DNA of 64,000 nucleotides from Fuerstiella sp. (GTDB taxonomy: Bacteria > Planctomycetota > Planctomycetia > Planctomycetales > Planctomycetaceae): NCBI GenBank assembly GCA_022843805.1, contig JALHMY010000021.1, positions 1-64,000 on the forward strand. Reading direction: 5' to 3'. The translations under genes were made by a program, and so were the position numbers. This document shows positions 19,356 to 27,893 of the stretch, one piece after another. A model generated the notes under the pieces. The model did not search any database, was not told where the DNA came from, and was given only the letters and a program-made list of their open reading frames with translations. Position 1 is the first letter of the stretch. Each line of letters begins with the position of its first letter.

Positions 19356-20075
19356 ATGACAACAGGGCTCATCTGCAAGCTTTCGACCGCGATGACCGCT
19401 GTGCTGATCTGCTGTGCAATTGGTTGTACATCCACCAGCACTTCCAATACGGCTCGAACAGCAAAAGAGCAGCTGCTGCTTTCCAACGCGGTGGACCAGT
19501 CTCTTGACAAAGTCGATTTTTCACCACTTCACCAGCAGCGAGTGTTCATCGACGATAAATTCCTTGAATGTGTCGACAAGGGTTATATCCTGGGATCGAT
19601 ACGACATCGGATCATGCGAACAGGTGGCATCGTGACCGCCAGTGCTGACGATGCTGACGTTGTGATGGAACTTCGCAGTGGGGGAGTTGGCACCGACACA
19701 ACCGACGCATTTATGGGTGTCCCCGAGATCACTTTGCCCGGCATGCTGACCCTGCCGGAAATTCGGTTTGCCGAACGCAAGACTCAAAATGGCTATGCAA
19801 AACTCGGCATGGTCCTGTATGACGCCAAATCAAAAAGCGTTCTTGGGGATGGTGGTCTGGCCATGGCCGAGTCTGCTGATAACAACTGGTCAGTGATGGG
19901 AATCGGGCCCTACCAGTCCGGCACTCTGAAAACCGAAGTTGCTCGTGCGCGAATGATTCCTCCAGGCACAAATCGCAGACAGCTGCCTTCGCAGGTGGCG
20001 TTCCAGTCGAGAGGCACCGGTGAAGATGCCCAGGGCACGACGCGTTTCGCCAGCGAATCCAAACCGCAGCCCTGA
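19356..20075 (+). CDS. Secreted lipoprotein, DUF6655-like
   Basis: A 239-aa lipoprotein. ATG 19356 follows GAGG at ~19344. The signal peptide MTTGLICKLSTAMTAVLICC ends in lipobox C-A-I-G-C, so the mature protein is lipid-anchored at Cys ~26. The mature part has FSPLHQQRVFIDDKFLECVD, ADVVMELRSGGVGTDT and GMLTLPEIRFAERKTQNGYA, then KLGMVLYDAKSKSVLGDGG. This pattern recalls the planctomycete family DUF6655, from memory, with moderate confidence. No enzymatic motif is visible. It is monocistronic as far as can be seen; argH follows on the opposite strand. Confidence 0.75.
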   Translation: MTTGLICKLSTAMTAVLICCAIGCTSTSTSNTARTAKEQLLLSNAVDQSLDKVDFSPLHQQRVFIDDKFLECVDKGYILGSIRHRIMRTGGIVTASADDADVVMELRSGGVGTDTTDAFMGVPEITLPGMLTLPEIRFAERKTQNGYAKLGMVLYDAKSKSVLGDGGLAMAESADNNWSVMGIGPYQSGTLKTEVARARMIPPGTNRRQLPSQVAFQSRGTGEDAQGTTRFASESKPQP

Positions 20076-20159
20076 TGTCCTATAAAATCCGACTGGCTCT
20101 CGGCTGGATTGATCCGGGTAGCTTCCTGAAGCGAAACCGGTGAGGGCCAGAGGGCGGAT

Positions 20160-20186
20160 GGGAGTAATGGGAATAATGGGAGTAAT
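20160..20186. repeat. Three 9-bp tandem repeats
   Basis: GGGAGTAAT, GGGAATAAT, GGGAGTAAT head to tail in the spacer between the lipoprotein gene and argH, followed by an AT-rich stretch. It is a simple-sequence repeat; no function is proposed. Confidence 0.7.
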
Positions 20187-20238
20187 GAAAATTATTGAAT
20201 GAGTGGTTGTGCGGCGGGTGTGGCAGGAATCACGGGAA

Positions 20239-21612
20239 TCAGGAGAGACGCTTTTTCCATTCGTTCACGCGCTGAAGTACGGACGCTTCTCCGCCGGACC
20301 CGTAGCTGCACAGAGCCCTCATCGCGTTTGCGGCTCCAAGGACCTGATATACGTCTTCCGTGATAACACTACAGGAGTTCTGGAGTTCCGCCAGCGTAAG
20401 ATCGGCCAGGCGGGAGCCTGTTCCTTCACAGCGGGCGACCAGCTGGCCGACGGTTTCATGTCCGGATCGCATTGGAACACCTTTTCGAATGAGATATTCC
20501 ATCAGAGCAGTGGCATCAAGGAAACCGTCTTCCAGACGAGACTGAATCTGATCGACTTTCAGTTCAGCTCCGGCGACCACGGCAGGTGCCAGTTCCAGGC
20601 AGACTTTGATTGTATCGAAGGCCGCAAACATGGCGAGTTTGTCTTCCTGCAGGTCCCGATTGTAAGCCATCGGCAGGCTCTTCAGAAGAATGAGCAGCTG
20701 AGGGACGGCCGCCATAACCCGGGCTGTCTTTCCGCGGATCAGTTCCAGAACATCCGGGTTCCTCTTTTGCGGCATAATGGATGACCCTGTGGTATAGGCA
20801 TCAGGCAGTCGCAGAAAGCCGAACTCGGTGGTGAACCAGATAATCCATTCTTCGCACCATGTGCTCAGATGAGCAGAGACCAGAGACAGACAAAAAACGA
20901 ATTCGACCAGATAATCGCGATCGCTGCTGACATCAAGGCTGTTTGCGGCAACTGAATCAAACTGCAGAAGATTTGCTGTCATGTGGCGGTCTATTGGCAG
21001 GGACGATCCGGCCAGAGCAGCAGCGCCCAGCGGGCTGATGTTGACTCGTTTGCGGCAGTCTGCCAGTCGTTCACGATCCCGTTGAAATTTTTCGCAGTAG
21101 GCCAGCCAGTAATGAGCGGCGGCCACGGGCTGTGCTCTTTGCAGATGGGTATAGCCGGGCAGGATAACACCAGCATCCTGATCGCATCGCCCCACAAAGG
21201 CCTTTTGCAGGTCCTCAAGAAGACCGTCCAGTTCATCAATTGCCCGGCGAACATAAAGTTTGAGATCGGTTGACACCTGATCATTTCGACTGCGGCCAGT
21301 GTGCAGCTTTCTGCCCACGTCCCCGATTCTGGCAATCAGCGCACTTTCAATGTGCATATGGATGTCTTCAAGTTCGGCGGAGAAGGGAAAGCGGCCTTCA
21401 GCAATTTCCTGCCGAATCTGATCGAGCGTTTCGCAGATCAGGCGACTTTCCTGTTCGGTGATCAGCCCGACTGCGGCCAGCATTTTGGCATGTGCCTGTG
21501 AACCCTGAACGTCGACCTCGAAAAGTCGCTGATCAAAGCTGATGGATTCTGTGAATGATTCAACGCGAGAATCGGTTGCCTGCTGGAACCGCCCGCCCCA
21601 TGCTTTTGCCAC
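20239..21612 (-). CDS. argH: Argininosuccinate lyase
   Basis: A 457-aa enzyme of the fumarase/aspartase superfamily that splits argininosuccinate into arginine and fumarate, the last step of arginine synthesis. Landmarks: N-terminal [33 protein letters not shown] (~104-119), [12 protein letters not shown] with the general-acid region His156, [15 protein letters not shown], and the superfamily signature [15 protein letters not shown] (~276-290) with the catalytic Ser. The start is GTG at 21612. Other arginine genes are not nearby. Length is normal for the family. Confidence 0.97.
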   Translation of the reverse strand: MAKAWGGRFQQATDSRVESFTESISFDQRLFEVDVQGSQAHAKMLAAVGLITEQESRLICETLDQIRQEIAEGRFPFSAELEDIHMHIESALIARIGDVGRKLHTGRSRNDQVSTDLKLYVRRAIDELDGLLEDLQKAFVGRCDQDAGVILPGYTHLQRAQPVAAAHYWLAYCEKFQRDRERLADCRKRVNISPLGAAALAGSSLPIDRHMTANLLQFDSVAANSLDVSSDRDYLVEFVFCLSLVSAHLSTWCEEWIIWFTTEFGFLRLPDAYTTGSSIMPQKRNPDVLELIRGKTARVMAAVPQLLILLKSLPMAYNRDLQEDKLAMFAAFDTIKVCLELAPAVVAGAELKVDQIQSRLEDGFLDATALMEYLIRKGVPMRSGHETVGQLVARCEGTGSRLADLTLAELQNSCSVITEDVYQVLGAANAMRALCSYGSGGEASVLQRVNEWKKRLS

Positions 21613-21793
21613 GGAATTCGTCCTGCTCTGCCATTGCTGAGTGGCGGATACACCCGGAATGACAGGCCACTCCTGCCAGACTATCTCCGGAAATCAGACC
21701 GCACTGAGCTGAGACGAACATCATAGCGTTCGGGTACCGCGTTCGGAAAGCAGGCGATCAGGCGACAGCAGGAATGCGTCATCGTGCAGTCCT

Positions 21794-22684
21794 TCAGGGG
21801 AATCCAGGGCTGCCGGGCGTCCAGATCGTTTTCGCTGGCGCTGAGGCAGGGCTGTTTGCCGCAGTTCGAACTACTCGCCGCGCCTTGATTCGCAGATAGG
21901 GCGGGACAAACCGTCCCCGGTAACCAAAATGAGTGACATCGACTCGGTAATCGGCTCTTTTTGGTTCCCGCAGATCCTCAATAATGAATCCATTGCGGCA
22001 CAGTCCGCCCACGAGATCTTCCAGGCGGTGCAGATATTCGGTGGCTCCGGGTTCCCGATAACTTTCGTCCTGCTGTTTCGGAATCGGACCTTCGTGAAAG
22101 TACTCAACTCCGATGACAAACTGGTGACGTTCGTTTCGATGGCTGATCTGCAGGCTAATCGGCTGTTTATGCTGGGAAATATAGATTCCGTGATCGCGAA
22201 GGACCCTTGCGACCTCTGAGTACACGGGATTCAGATCAGGCACATAGCAGGTACTGACGGGCTGATGCACGATATCAAACGACTGATCGCTGAGGCAGCT
22301 GAGATCATCCATGGAAGTCTGCACAATCCGCAGCTGCAGGTTTCTTCGTCGAGCTTCACGTTCGTCCAGCCGGAGCATTGAATCGCTGATATCGGCGACC
22401 GTCACGTTTGCTCCGGCTGCAGCGTAAAGAATTGCCTGCCATCCACCGCCGGAGGCAAGACACAGAACGTTCAGTCCCGCCACGCTGGGTGGCAGCCAGC
22501 CCCGGCCGTCGAGAACTTTCAGCGGGTTACGGCATTCTTCGTCAGAGGCAACTTTGGCAAACACACTTCCGCTGTCAGCCAGACCATTCCATGCGTTGCG
22601 GTTATTCGACTGATAGTCCACACAAGAAATCCAGAAACGGATGAAAGCCGGAAACAGGTTGAGCAAAGGATCAAACAGAAACAC
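21794..22684 (-). CDS. Class I SAM-dependent methyltransferase
   Basis: A frame of up to 296 aa. Motif I is LNVLCLASGGGWQAILYAAAG-like (glycine-rich loop near residue 75), followed by VTVADISDSM with the acidic residue that binds the ribose, and FDIVHQPVSTCYVPD as motif IV region. ARVLRDHGIYISQHKQP is the post-motif strand. The substrate is unknown; similar ubiE/arsM-like proteins act on small molecules or cofactors. The first ~20 residues are hydrophobic and may not be translated; a GTG at 22621 (VDYQSNNRNAWNGL) is an alternative start. Confidence 0.85.
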   Translation of the reverse strand: MFLFDPLLNLFPAFIRFWISCVDYQSNNRNAWNGLADSGSVFAKVASDEECRNPLKVLDGRGWLPPSVAGLNVLCLASGGGWQAILYAAAGANVTVADISDSMLRLDEREARRRNLQLRIVQTSMDDLSCLSDQSFDIVHQPVSTCYVPDLNPVYSEVARVLRDHGIYISQHKQPISLQISHRNERHQFVIGVEYFHEGPIPKQQDESYREPGATEYLHRLEDLVGGLCRNGFIIEDLREPKRADYRVDVTHFGYRGRFVPPYLRIKARRVVRTAANSPASAPAKTIWTPGSPGFP

Positions 22685-22689
22685 CAGCG

Positions 22690-22722
22690 CAAAAAAAAGT
22701 CCTGACGAACTCGTCAGGACTT
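22690..22722 (-). terminator. Rho-independent terminator after rimI
   Basis: On the minus strand the perfect 11-bp stem AAGTCCTGACG (22722-22712) with its complement (22707-22697) and a 4-base loop is followed by a run of eight or more T. It lies 20 bp after the rimI stop and before the methyltransferase start. Confidence 0.92.
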
Positions 22723-22742
22723 CATGTCATGATTCGAATGTC

Positions 22743-23318
22743 CTATGCGGCATCATATTCCGAAATTCGATTGTGTGGAATGAACGGAATTGCGGAATCA
22801 TCTGTCAGGCAATACCGCATGTAATAGGCGTCTTCGCAGGTATCATCGTAGTGGTTGCGCAGAACGGTGACAGCCCGGAAACCGCTGCCAGCAAAGAACA
22901 GCTGTGCCGGTACATTGGTTTCACGCACTTCGAGCACAATTTCGCGGCGTCTCTGCTGGGACAATTTGTCAATCAGTCTTTGAACCATCTGGTGGCCAAT
23001 GCCGCACCTCCGGAATTCCGGAGCAACAGCAAAGTTCAGAATACGGAGCATTGATTTGTGAAGCTCATAGATCATGAACCCCACAATCTTATGATCCAGT
23101 TCAGCCACTGTACCTATACAGTTGCGCTGACGCAGACAGCAGAGAAACTCTTCTTCAGTCCACGGGAACTGAAAGCTGCCTCGCTCGATGGTTAAGACTT
23201 CTTCCATGTCTCTGCGGATGAGCCAGCGAATTTGAGTTCTTGAAGCATCCGGCACGGGTGCAGCAGAAGTGGGATTTGCAGGTTCGTTTGATCGCTTCAA
23301 GCCCATGTCGGCCTCCAT
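22743..23318 (-). CDS. rimI: Ribosomal-protein-alanine N-acetyltransferase RimI-like
   Basis: A 191-aa GNAT acetyltransferase. After a ~45-residue polar extension come VLTIERGSFQFPWTEEEF and LRQRNCIGTVAELDHKIVGF. The acetyl-CoA loop is NFAVAPEFRRCGIGHQMVQR (R/Q-x-x-G-x-G/A type). LEVRETNVPAQLFFAGSGF and YYDDTCEDAYYM-like C-terminal residues (NHYDDTCEDAYYMRY) complete the RimI signature. RimI acetylates the N-terminal alanine of ribosomal protein S18; the S18 gene itself is not in this window. The long N-terminal extension is unusual. Confidence 0.88.
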   Translation of the reverse strand: MEADMGLKRSNEPANPTSAAPVPDASRTQIRWLIRRDMEEVLTIERGSFQFPWTEEEFLCCLRQRNCIGTVAELDHKIVGFMIYELHKSMLRILNFAVAPEFRRCGIGHQMVQRLIDKLSQQRRREIVLEVRETNVPAQLFFAGSGFRAVTVLRNHYDDTCEDAYYMRYCLTDDSAIPFIPHNRISEYDAA

Positions 23319-23840
23319 GCCGGTGAGGTTGAAAGAACAGGGTCAGGCGTTGTACTCTTCAACTTTTCGGCCGGTTTCTCAGCCAGTCTCGAGGCAGCCA
23401 TTTATTCGGTTCGACGGTGCGGGATCAGGAAGTTAACACAGTTCGAAGATCGAGTCTACGTTGAAGAGAACCGTTCAGCGTCCCGGCAGAAAATCCGTTA
23501 AACCCGCTAATTCCGTGCGGCACATTCTGCCAGAAAGTGCTGCCGATCGGCGAGCCGTCAATCCCGGTCCGGTAATACGAATACCCTGAAGTTCGGCCCT
23601 GCAGGAAGCCGGAAAATGCTGTGCAGCCGACCCGGAACACGGTCCGGACGCTTCAGAAAGAATTTCGACTTTTTTCCTGTCCAGGGTCTTCATCGGCCCG
23701 TCCGGTCAGGCGTCGACGATTGACAACGCTGGCTTTCCTTTGTTTAGTGTAGACGTTGGATTGTCGGAAAATTTTCATCGCACGGGCCAGCAACTTCAAA
23801 ACGATGGGCTCCTGCGTTCGTTCCAGAGCGGTCTCGCAAA
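23319..23840. other. Gene-free spacer, rimI to DUF1080 gene
   Basis: About 520 bases between divergent genes. Short open frames on the minus strand (for example 23425-23640 and 23653-23898) overlap each other and show no conserved pattern, so none is called. No hairpin with a T-run or tRNA-like fold was seen. Confidence 0.35.
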
Positions 23841-24698
23841 ATGAAACGGTTGTTGCCAAATACCATTCATGGATATTGCGGGTCGCTGTTTGCGACATGC
23901 CGCGTATGCATGCTGGCAGGGCAACAACGGGCTGTTCAGCAGTTTACCGTTCAGCCATGGCTGATCGCCGGAATGCTGATGCTGCTGATCTGTGATTCCG
24001 ATCGCCGCATCCTGGGAATGCCGGGAGCTGTGGCGGCTGACGAAAGGGCCGCGACTGACGAAAAACCGGCGACTGCCAGCGAGGATTTTCCGGTTGTGGA
24101 CCTGCTGGCCGGCGAACTTGGCCAGACCTGGAAATGTTACAATTCGGATGCAGCGATTCCGTTATCAGCCGTGTGGAAAGTTGCCGCCGATGGCCAGGAA
24201 AAAGAACCTGTGCTCATCTGCACAGGTCAGCCCAAGGGATTTCTGTATACGAATGAGGTCTATTCGGATTTCGAACTGACGTTGCAGTGGAAATTCCCGG
24301 ATGACGCAAACGGCAACAGTGGGGTGCTGGTTTACACTCAGCATGAGGAAAAGATCTGGCCCACCGCCATGCAGGTGCAGTTTCATCAGCCGAAAGCGGG
24401 CAGTGTTTTTCCCAGTGGCGATGCCAAGAGCGACAATAAGACAGACAGGATGGAACTGGCGCATCCCATCAACACATGGAATGATTGCCGAATTGTGAGC
24501 CGCGCGGGCCGACTAACGGTGGAGATTAACGGTGTCAATGCTGGTGAAACTACCGGCTCGGTGCCGTCCTCCGGCAGCATCGCGCTCCAGAGCGAAGGAG
24601 CCATCGTTCATTTCAGACGCTTAAAAATCCGTAAGTTGCAGCGGGAAGATCCCAAAGCTCCGGAGAAGCCCCCTGAGAAGCCAGTCGCGGCACCGTAA
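23841..24698 (+). CDS. DUF1080 (3-keto-disaccharide hydrolase-like) secreted protein
   Basis: A 285-aa protein. The N-terminal ~65 residues contain a hydrophobic stretch (PWLIAGMLMLLI) and an Ala-rich site (PGAVAADE), consistent with export, although the first 40 residues are odd for a signal peptide and a later Met may be the start. Residues ~80-260 form the concanavalin-like DUF1080 domain: GFLYTNEVYSDFELTLQWKF, DANGNSGVLVYTQHEE, the MQVQFHQPKAGSV strand and WNDCRIVSRAGRLTVEINGV. These proteins are abundant in planctomycetes; some family members act on 3-keto sugars. The tail is Pro/Lys/Glu-rich. Confidence 0.85.
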   Translation: MKRLLPNTIHGYCGSLFATCRVCMLAGQQRAVQQFTVQPWLIAGMLMLLICDSDRRILGMPGAVAADERAATDEKPATASEDFPVVDLLAGELGQTWKCYNSDAAIPLSAVWKVAADGQEKEPVLICTGQPKGFLYTNEVYSDFELTLQWKFPDDANGNSGVLVYTQHEEKIWPTAMQVQFHQPKAGSVFPSGDAKSDNKTDRMELAHPINTWNDCRIVSRAGRLTVEINGVNAGETTGSVPSSGSIALQSEGAIVHFRRLKIRKLQREDPKAPEKPPEKPVAAP

Positions 24699-25100
24699 AA
24701 CGGGTGGTCTTCTGCGGATGCGACTGTGTCAGTTTCGCTCATCTGCTGCCCATTGTGGTACTCGATCGCTCATATTGGTCGGTGTGGGTGCCGTCAGGCA
24801 ACTCATTGCTACACCCCCCAATTTCCCGCCATACTACTGAACTAAAGAACAGATACCAATTAGTATATGCCCGCAAAATCAGTGCGAAGAGGGCTTTTTT
24901 TTGGATAAATCTGTCAGTTCGGGCGGTCTAGCATCGTAAGAAGTAACGATTCGGCAGAATTTGCCGATTTTCGGGCCGATTTTTGCTGTTGATCGACGAA
25001 TACTGGCAACTGCCATTTGTTTTTAACGAAAATGGTGTTGTGGTAGAACCGGTGGGTCTGTTGGAAGCGGACTGATTTTTCAGGAAGAAGGAGTTGCAGG
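24699..25100. other. Upstream region of csrA
   Basis: About 400 bases. At 24869-24902 the plus strand has GCCCGCA ... TGCGAAGAGGGC followed by eight T, a plausible but imperfect terminator for the DUF1080 gene. The csrA promoter should lie after it; GGAG-type ribosome sites occur just before 25101. No other element was recognised. Confidence 0.45.
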
Positions 25101-25319
25101 ATGCTTGTCTTGAGCCGAAAGAAGGGCGAGTCAATTCAGATCGCGGAGAATATCAGCATTACGGTGTGTGAAGTGCGCGGGGGCCGCGTCAGACTTTCAA
25201 TCGATGCACCAAAGTCCGTGCGAGTTCTCCGAGGAGAACTCGCATTTGACGAAGAATTGGTCCCGGCGGAAGCCGGTGTGGGTGGTGATACGCCGGCGAT
25301 GCCTGGTCGACCTCGATAA
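25101..25319 (+). CDS. csrA: Carbon storage regulator CsrA
   Basis: A 72-aa RNA-binding dimer that blocks or protects ribosome sites containing GGA. The N-terminus MLVLSRKKGESIQIAENISI and the strand VRGGRVRLSIDAPKSVRVLR carry the RNA-binding surfaces (Leu4 and Arg44 regions). The ATG at 25101 follows AAGGAGTTGCAGG. It is slightly longer at the C-terminus (PAEAGVGGDTPAMPGRPR) than typical 61-aa CsrA. It stands alone; flagellar genes that often adjoin csrA/fliW are not present here. Confidence 0.95.
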   Translation: MLVLSRKKGESIQIAENISITVCEVRGGRVRLSIDAPKSVRVLRGELAFDEELVPAEAGVGGDTPAMPGRPR

Positions 25320-25562
25320 ATCCACGTTTTGCTGAATGCATATTGCTAAGTGCACATTATTGAGTTCCCTCGTTGTTGGTCCGGGCTAAATGGGGTACTG
25401 CGGCCAAATTTGCATGTAGTCGCGGTTTTGCTGGCTCGAACTCGTATCCGACGTCGATTCAGGTAGATGAACCATTCGCAGTGAATGCGGGTGAACGTCC
25501 CGGCTGCAGAGTCGGAGTTTCAGTGCCGGAGTCATGTGTCGGAACGAGAGTCACGATCACGT

Positions 25563-26762
25563 ATGGCAAGTGTGTTTGATGGAACAACGCCGTCTGCTCA
25601 CCGTCGACGCCGACTAATGTCTGTGGAAGATATCGCGGCGGCCGATTCGTTACTTCTGGAGTACGGGATCACCGTCACTGCAGAACAGCCTGTCCTGTCA
25701 GACAGGGGTTCTCGTGGTAATCATCTTCCCGGGCGATTGATTTCAAAACGCCTGTGGAAACATTTGCTGATTATTGTTCCGTTGCTGCTCCTCATGGGAG
25801 TGCCTCTGGCCCTGCAATTCGGTTCTTACCGGTCTGCTGCAGATGCACCGGATGCCGAATCGCAGGGCACTGAAAGGCTGCCCAGAGTTGCAGAAGGAAT
25901 CGCTGGTGCTCTGCTGCTTCTGACGAGCCAGCTAAGCATTCTGATCTTTCTGATTCGTTCAGACAGTACTGTAGATTTCCGGGGCCGGTATCGTGTCTGG
26001 AGCTGGCTGGGCATACTACTGAGCGCTTCGGCTGTGGGGCTGATGACGGGAAGTCTCGCGGATTTACCCGATCTTGCAGCGATGGTTCTGGAGCCGCTCA
26101 CCGGCCCCCTGAATGCTGCTCGACCAGCTCTGGCACTGGTTCCGCTGACGGCCCTGATGGTCTTCATCGTCTGTCGCGTCCTGCCGGATATGGGCAGGTA
26201 TCGGCCTTCGCAGATAATGCTGGCTTTGTCAGCCGGTCTCATGTCGTGCCTGGTACTCGAGGGAACGGGGCGAATTGCCGGCTTTCAGAGCGATTCACAT
26301 TCTGCCGCGTTACTGATGTGGTCGAGTGGACTGCTATTCTCCGCCTGTCTCCTGCATGCCCGGTTTGTCATCCATTTCTGCAATGATCCACCGGTCGTTG
26401 CCGGAAAGCCATCCGTTGCCGATCACTCAGCCGCTGCCGAGAAGGCCCCTGTTACCGAAAAGGCGACCGTTACCGAAAAGGCGACCGTTACCGAAAAGGC
26501 GACCGTTACCAAAACGGCGACAGCTACCGAAAAGGCGTCAGCTACCCGGAAGCCCACCATTGCTGAAAAGCCGGCTGAGGTTGAGAAGCAGAATGTGGTC
26601 GGGACCAAGGGAATAGCGGCTCCTGTCGCAGAGACCCCCAACGCTTCGGATGTTCAGATTTCCAGCTTAACCGACGCGGAATCCCGGCCGGAATCTGCAG
26701 GAAAAGGAAAGTCGGAGCGGACTCGAAGTTCGAAGAAGCAGAACATGCGAAAAGCTGGCTGA
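25563..26762 (+). CDS. Hypothetical six-helix membrane protein with VTEKAT repeats
   Basis: A 399-aa protein from ATG 25563 (an upstream in-frame start at 25485 is less likely). Residues ~1-60 are soluble. About six membrane helices follow between ~62 and ~280 (LLIIVPLLLLMGVPLALQF; GIAGALLLLTSQLSILIFLI; LGILLSASAVGLMTGSL; and others). The C-terminal ~120 residues are low-complexity, Lys/Glu/Ala/Thr-rich, encoded in part by five 18-bp repeats at 26451-26540, and end in a basic patch (KGKSERTRSSKKQNMRKAG). No known domain. The tail may contact nucleic acid or the cell envelope; this is speculation. Confidence 0.7.
   Translation: MASVFDGTTPSAHRRRRLMSVEDIAAADSLLLEYGITVTAEQPVLSDRGSRGNHLPGRLISKRLWKHLLIIVPLLLLMGVPLALQFGSYRSAADAPDAESQGTERLPRVAEGIAGALLLLTSQLSILIFLIRSDSTVDFRGRYRVWSWLGILLSASAVGLMTGSLADLPDLAAMVLEPLTGPLNAARPALALVPLTALMVFIVCRVLPDMGRYRPSQIMLALSAGLMSCLVLEGTGRIAGFQSDSHSAALLMWSSGLLFSACLLHARFVIHFCNDPPVVAGKPSVADHSAAAEKAPVTEKATVTEKATVTEKATVTKTATATEKASATRKPTIAEKPAEVEKQNVVGTKGIAAPVAETPNASDVQISSLTDAESRPESAGKGKSERTRSSKKQNMRKAG
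26451..26540 (+). repeat. Five 18-bp in-frame tandem repeats (VTEKAT)
   Basis: Three perfect copies of GTTACCGAAAAGGCGACC (26451-26504) and two diverged copies to 26540, each encoding V/A-T-E/K-K/T-A-T/S. The perfect copies point to recent slippage, so the number is likely to vary between strains. Confidence 0.9.
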
Positions 26763-26956
26763 AAAGCCATCGTCTCTCATCCGCAAAACAGGGGGGGCTG
26801 GCGACTTTTGGCAAAATTCGATGATGAGTCGGCAGTGCGAACTTTTCTGATTCCCTCAAAAACACTACCTTGTTGGATCGGCTCCCCGATTTCGCTTTGA
26901 AAACGCCTGGTATTCCTCTGTCAACAGCCCGATTTTTTGAATTGCAGGAAGCATTT

Positions 26957-27769
26957 ATGAAGAACGATTTATTTGATCTCTCGGGCGAAGTGGCGGTGGT
27001 AATTGGTGGTACGGGCGTGCTGGGAGGCGGCATGGCGGATGCCCTGGCGGCTTATGGAGCTCAGGTCGTGGTTCTGGGTCGAAACTCAGAGCGAGGGGCT
27101 GCGCGAGTCAGGGACATAGAAGCGGCGGGTGGCCGGGCGATTTTCCAGTCTGCGGATGCCATGGATCGGGATTCGCTGGCAGAGGCACGTGACCAGATTT
27201 GTAATGCTCTTGGCCCGGTCAGTATTTTAGTCAGCGCGGCGGGTGGAAATCGGCCGGATGCGACAATTCCGCCTGGAGGCGATTTCTGCAAGCTTTCCAA
27301 AGAGGCCTGGAATGGGGTCTTTGACCTGAACCTGGTTGGAGGATCTCTGCTTCCAGCGCAGGTATTTGGGGAAACGATGCTGCAGCAGAAAAAGGGCAGT
27401 ATAATTAACATCGCGTCAATGGCGGGAATGATTCCGTTATCTCGCGTGGTGGCTTATTCCGCGGCGAAGGCGGCAGTCATCAATCTGACCATGTTTCTGG
27501 CCCGTGAATGGGCGACGAGAGGCGTGCGGGTCAATGCGATCAGTCCCGGATTTTTCCCGGCCGAGCAGAATCGGGCCCTTCTTTATAAGGAAGACGGTTC
27601 CTATTCGGAACGTGGAGGCCAGATTATCGGTCATACACCAATGGCGCGCTTTGGTCAGGCGCATGAGCTATCGGGAGCTGTTGTGTGGCTGGCGGCTCAT
27701 CGAGCATCTTCGTTTGTTACCGGACAGAATATTGTTGTTGATGGGGGATTCTCATCGACAACCATTTAG
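26957..27769 (+). CDS. Short-chain dehydrogenase/reductase, mannonate oxidoreductase-like
   Basis: A 270-aa classical SDR. ATG 26957 has AGGAA seven bases before it. The NAD(P) loop is VVIGGTGVLGGGMADALAAY, with the adenine site LGRNSERG. N-x-A-G is replaced by SAAGGNRP; the catalytic Ser lies in NIASMAGM, and Tyr and Lys in VVAYSAAKAAV. The C-terminal substrate loop contains FPAEQNRALLYKEDGSYSER and the end FVTGQNIVVDGGFSS. The GGNRPDAT and FFPAEQNR segments recall SDR-type fructuronate/mannonate oxidoreductases, by memory only. It has no obvious operon partner. Confidence 0.85.
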   Translation: MKNDLFDLSGEVAVVIGGTGVLGGGMADALAAYGAQVVVLGRNSERGAARVRDIEAAGGRAIFQSADAMDRDSLAEARDQICNALGPVSILVSAAGGNRPDATIPPGGDFCKLSKEAWNGVFDLNLVGGSLLPAQVFGETMLQQKKGSIINIASMAGMIPLSRVVAYSAAKAAVINLTMFLAREWATRGVRVNAISPGFFPAEQNRALLYKEDGSYSERGGQIIGHTPMARFGQAHELSGAVVWLAAHRASSFVTGQNIVVDGGFSSTTI

Positions 27770-27893
27770 TTGACCATGGTTTAGTTGACCATGGTTCAGG
27801 ATAAGTTCGACGTCAGATATTCATTGCAGCAGGCAGTAGTTCAGTTTCTCACCCGGCAAGGAGGCGGTTGATTCAGGCAGAAATGGCTCTTAA

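Noticed and set aside
27764-27793. Duplicated TTTAGTTGACCATGG after the SDR gene
   Set aside because: A single 15-bp duplication at the stop codon; too short to interpret.
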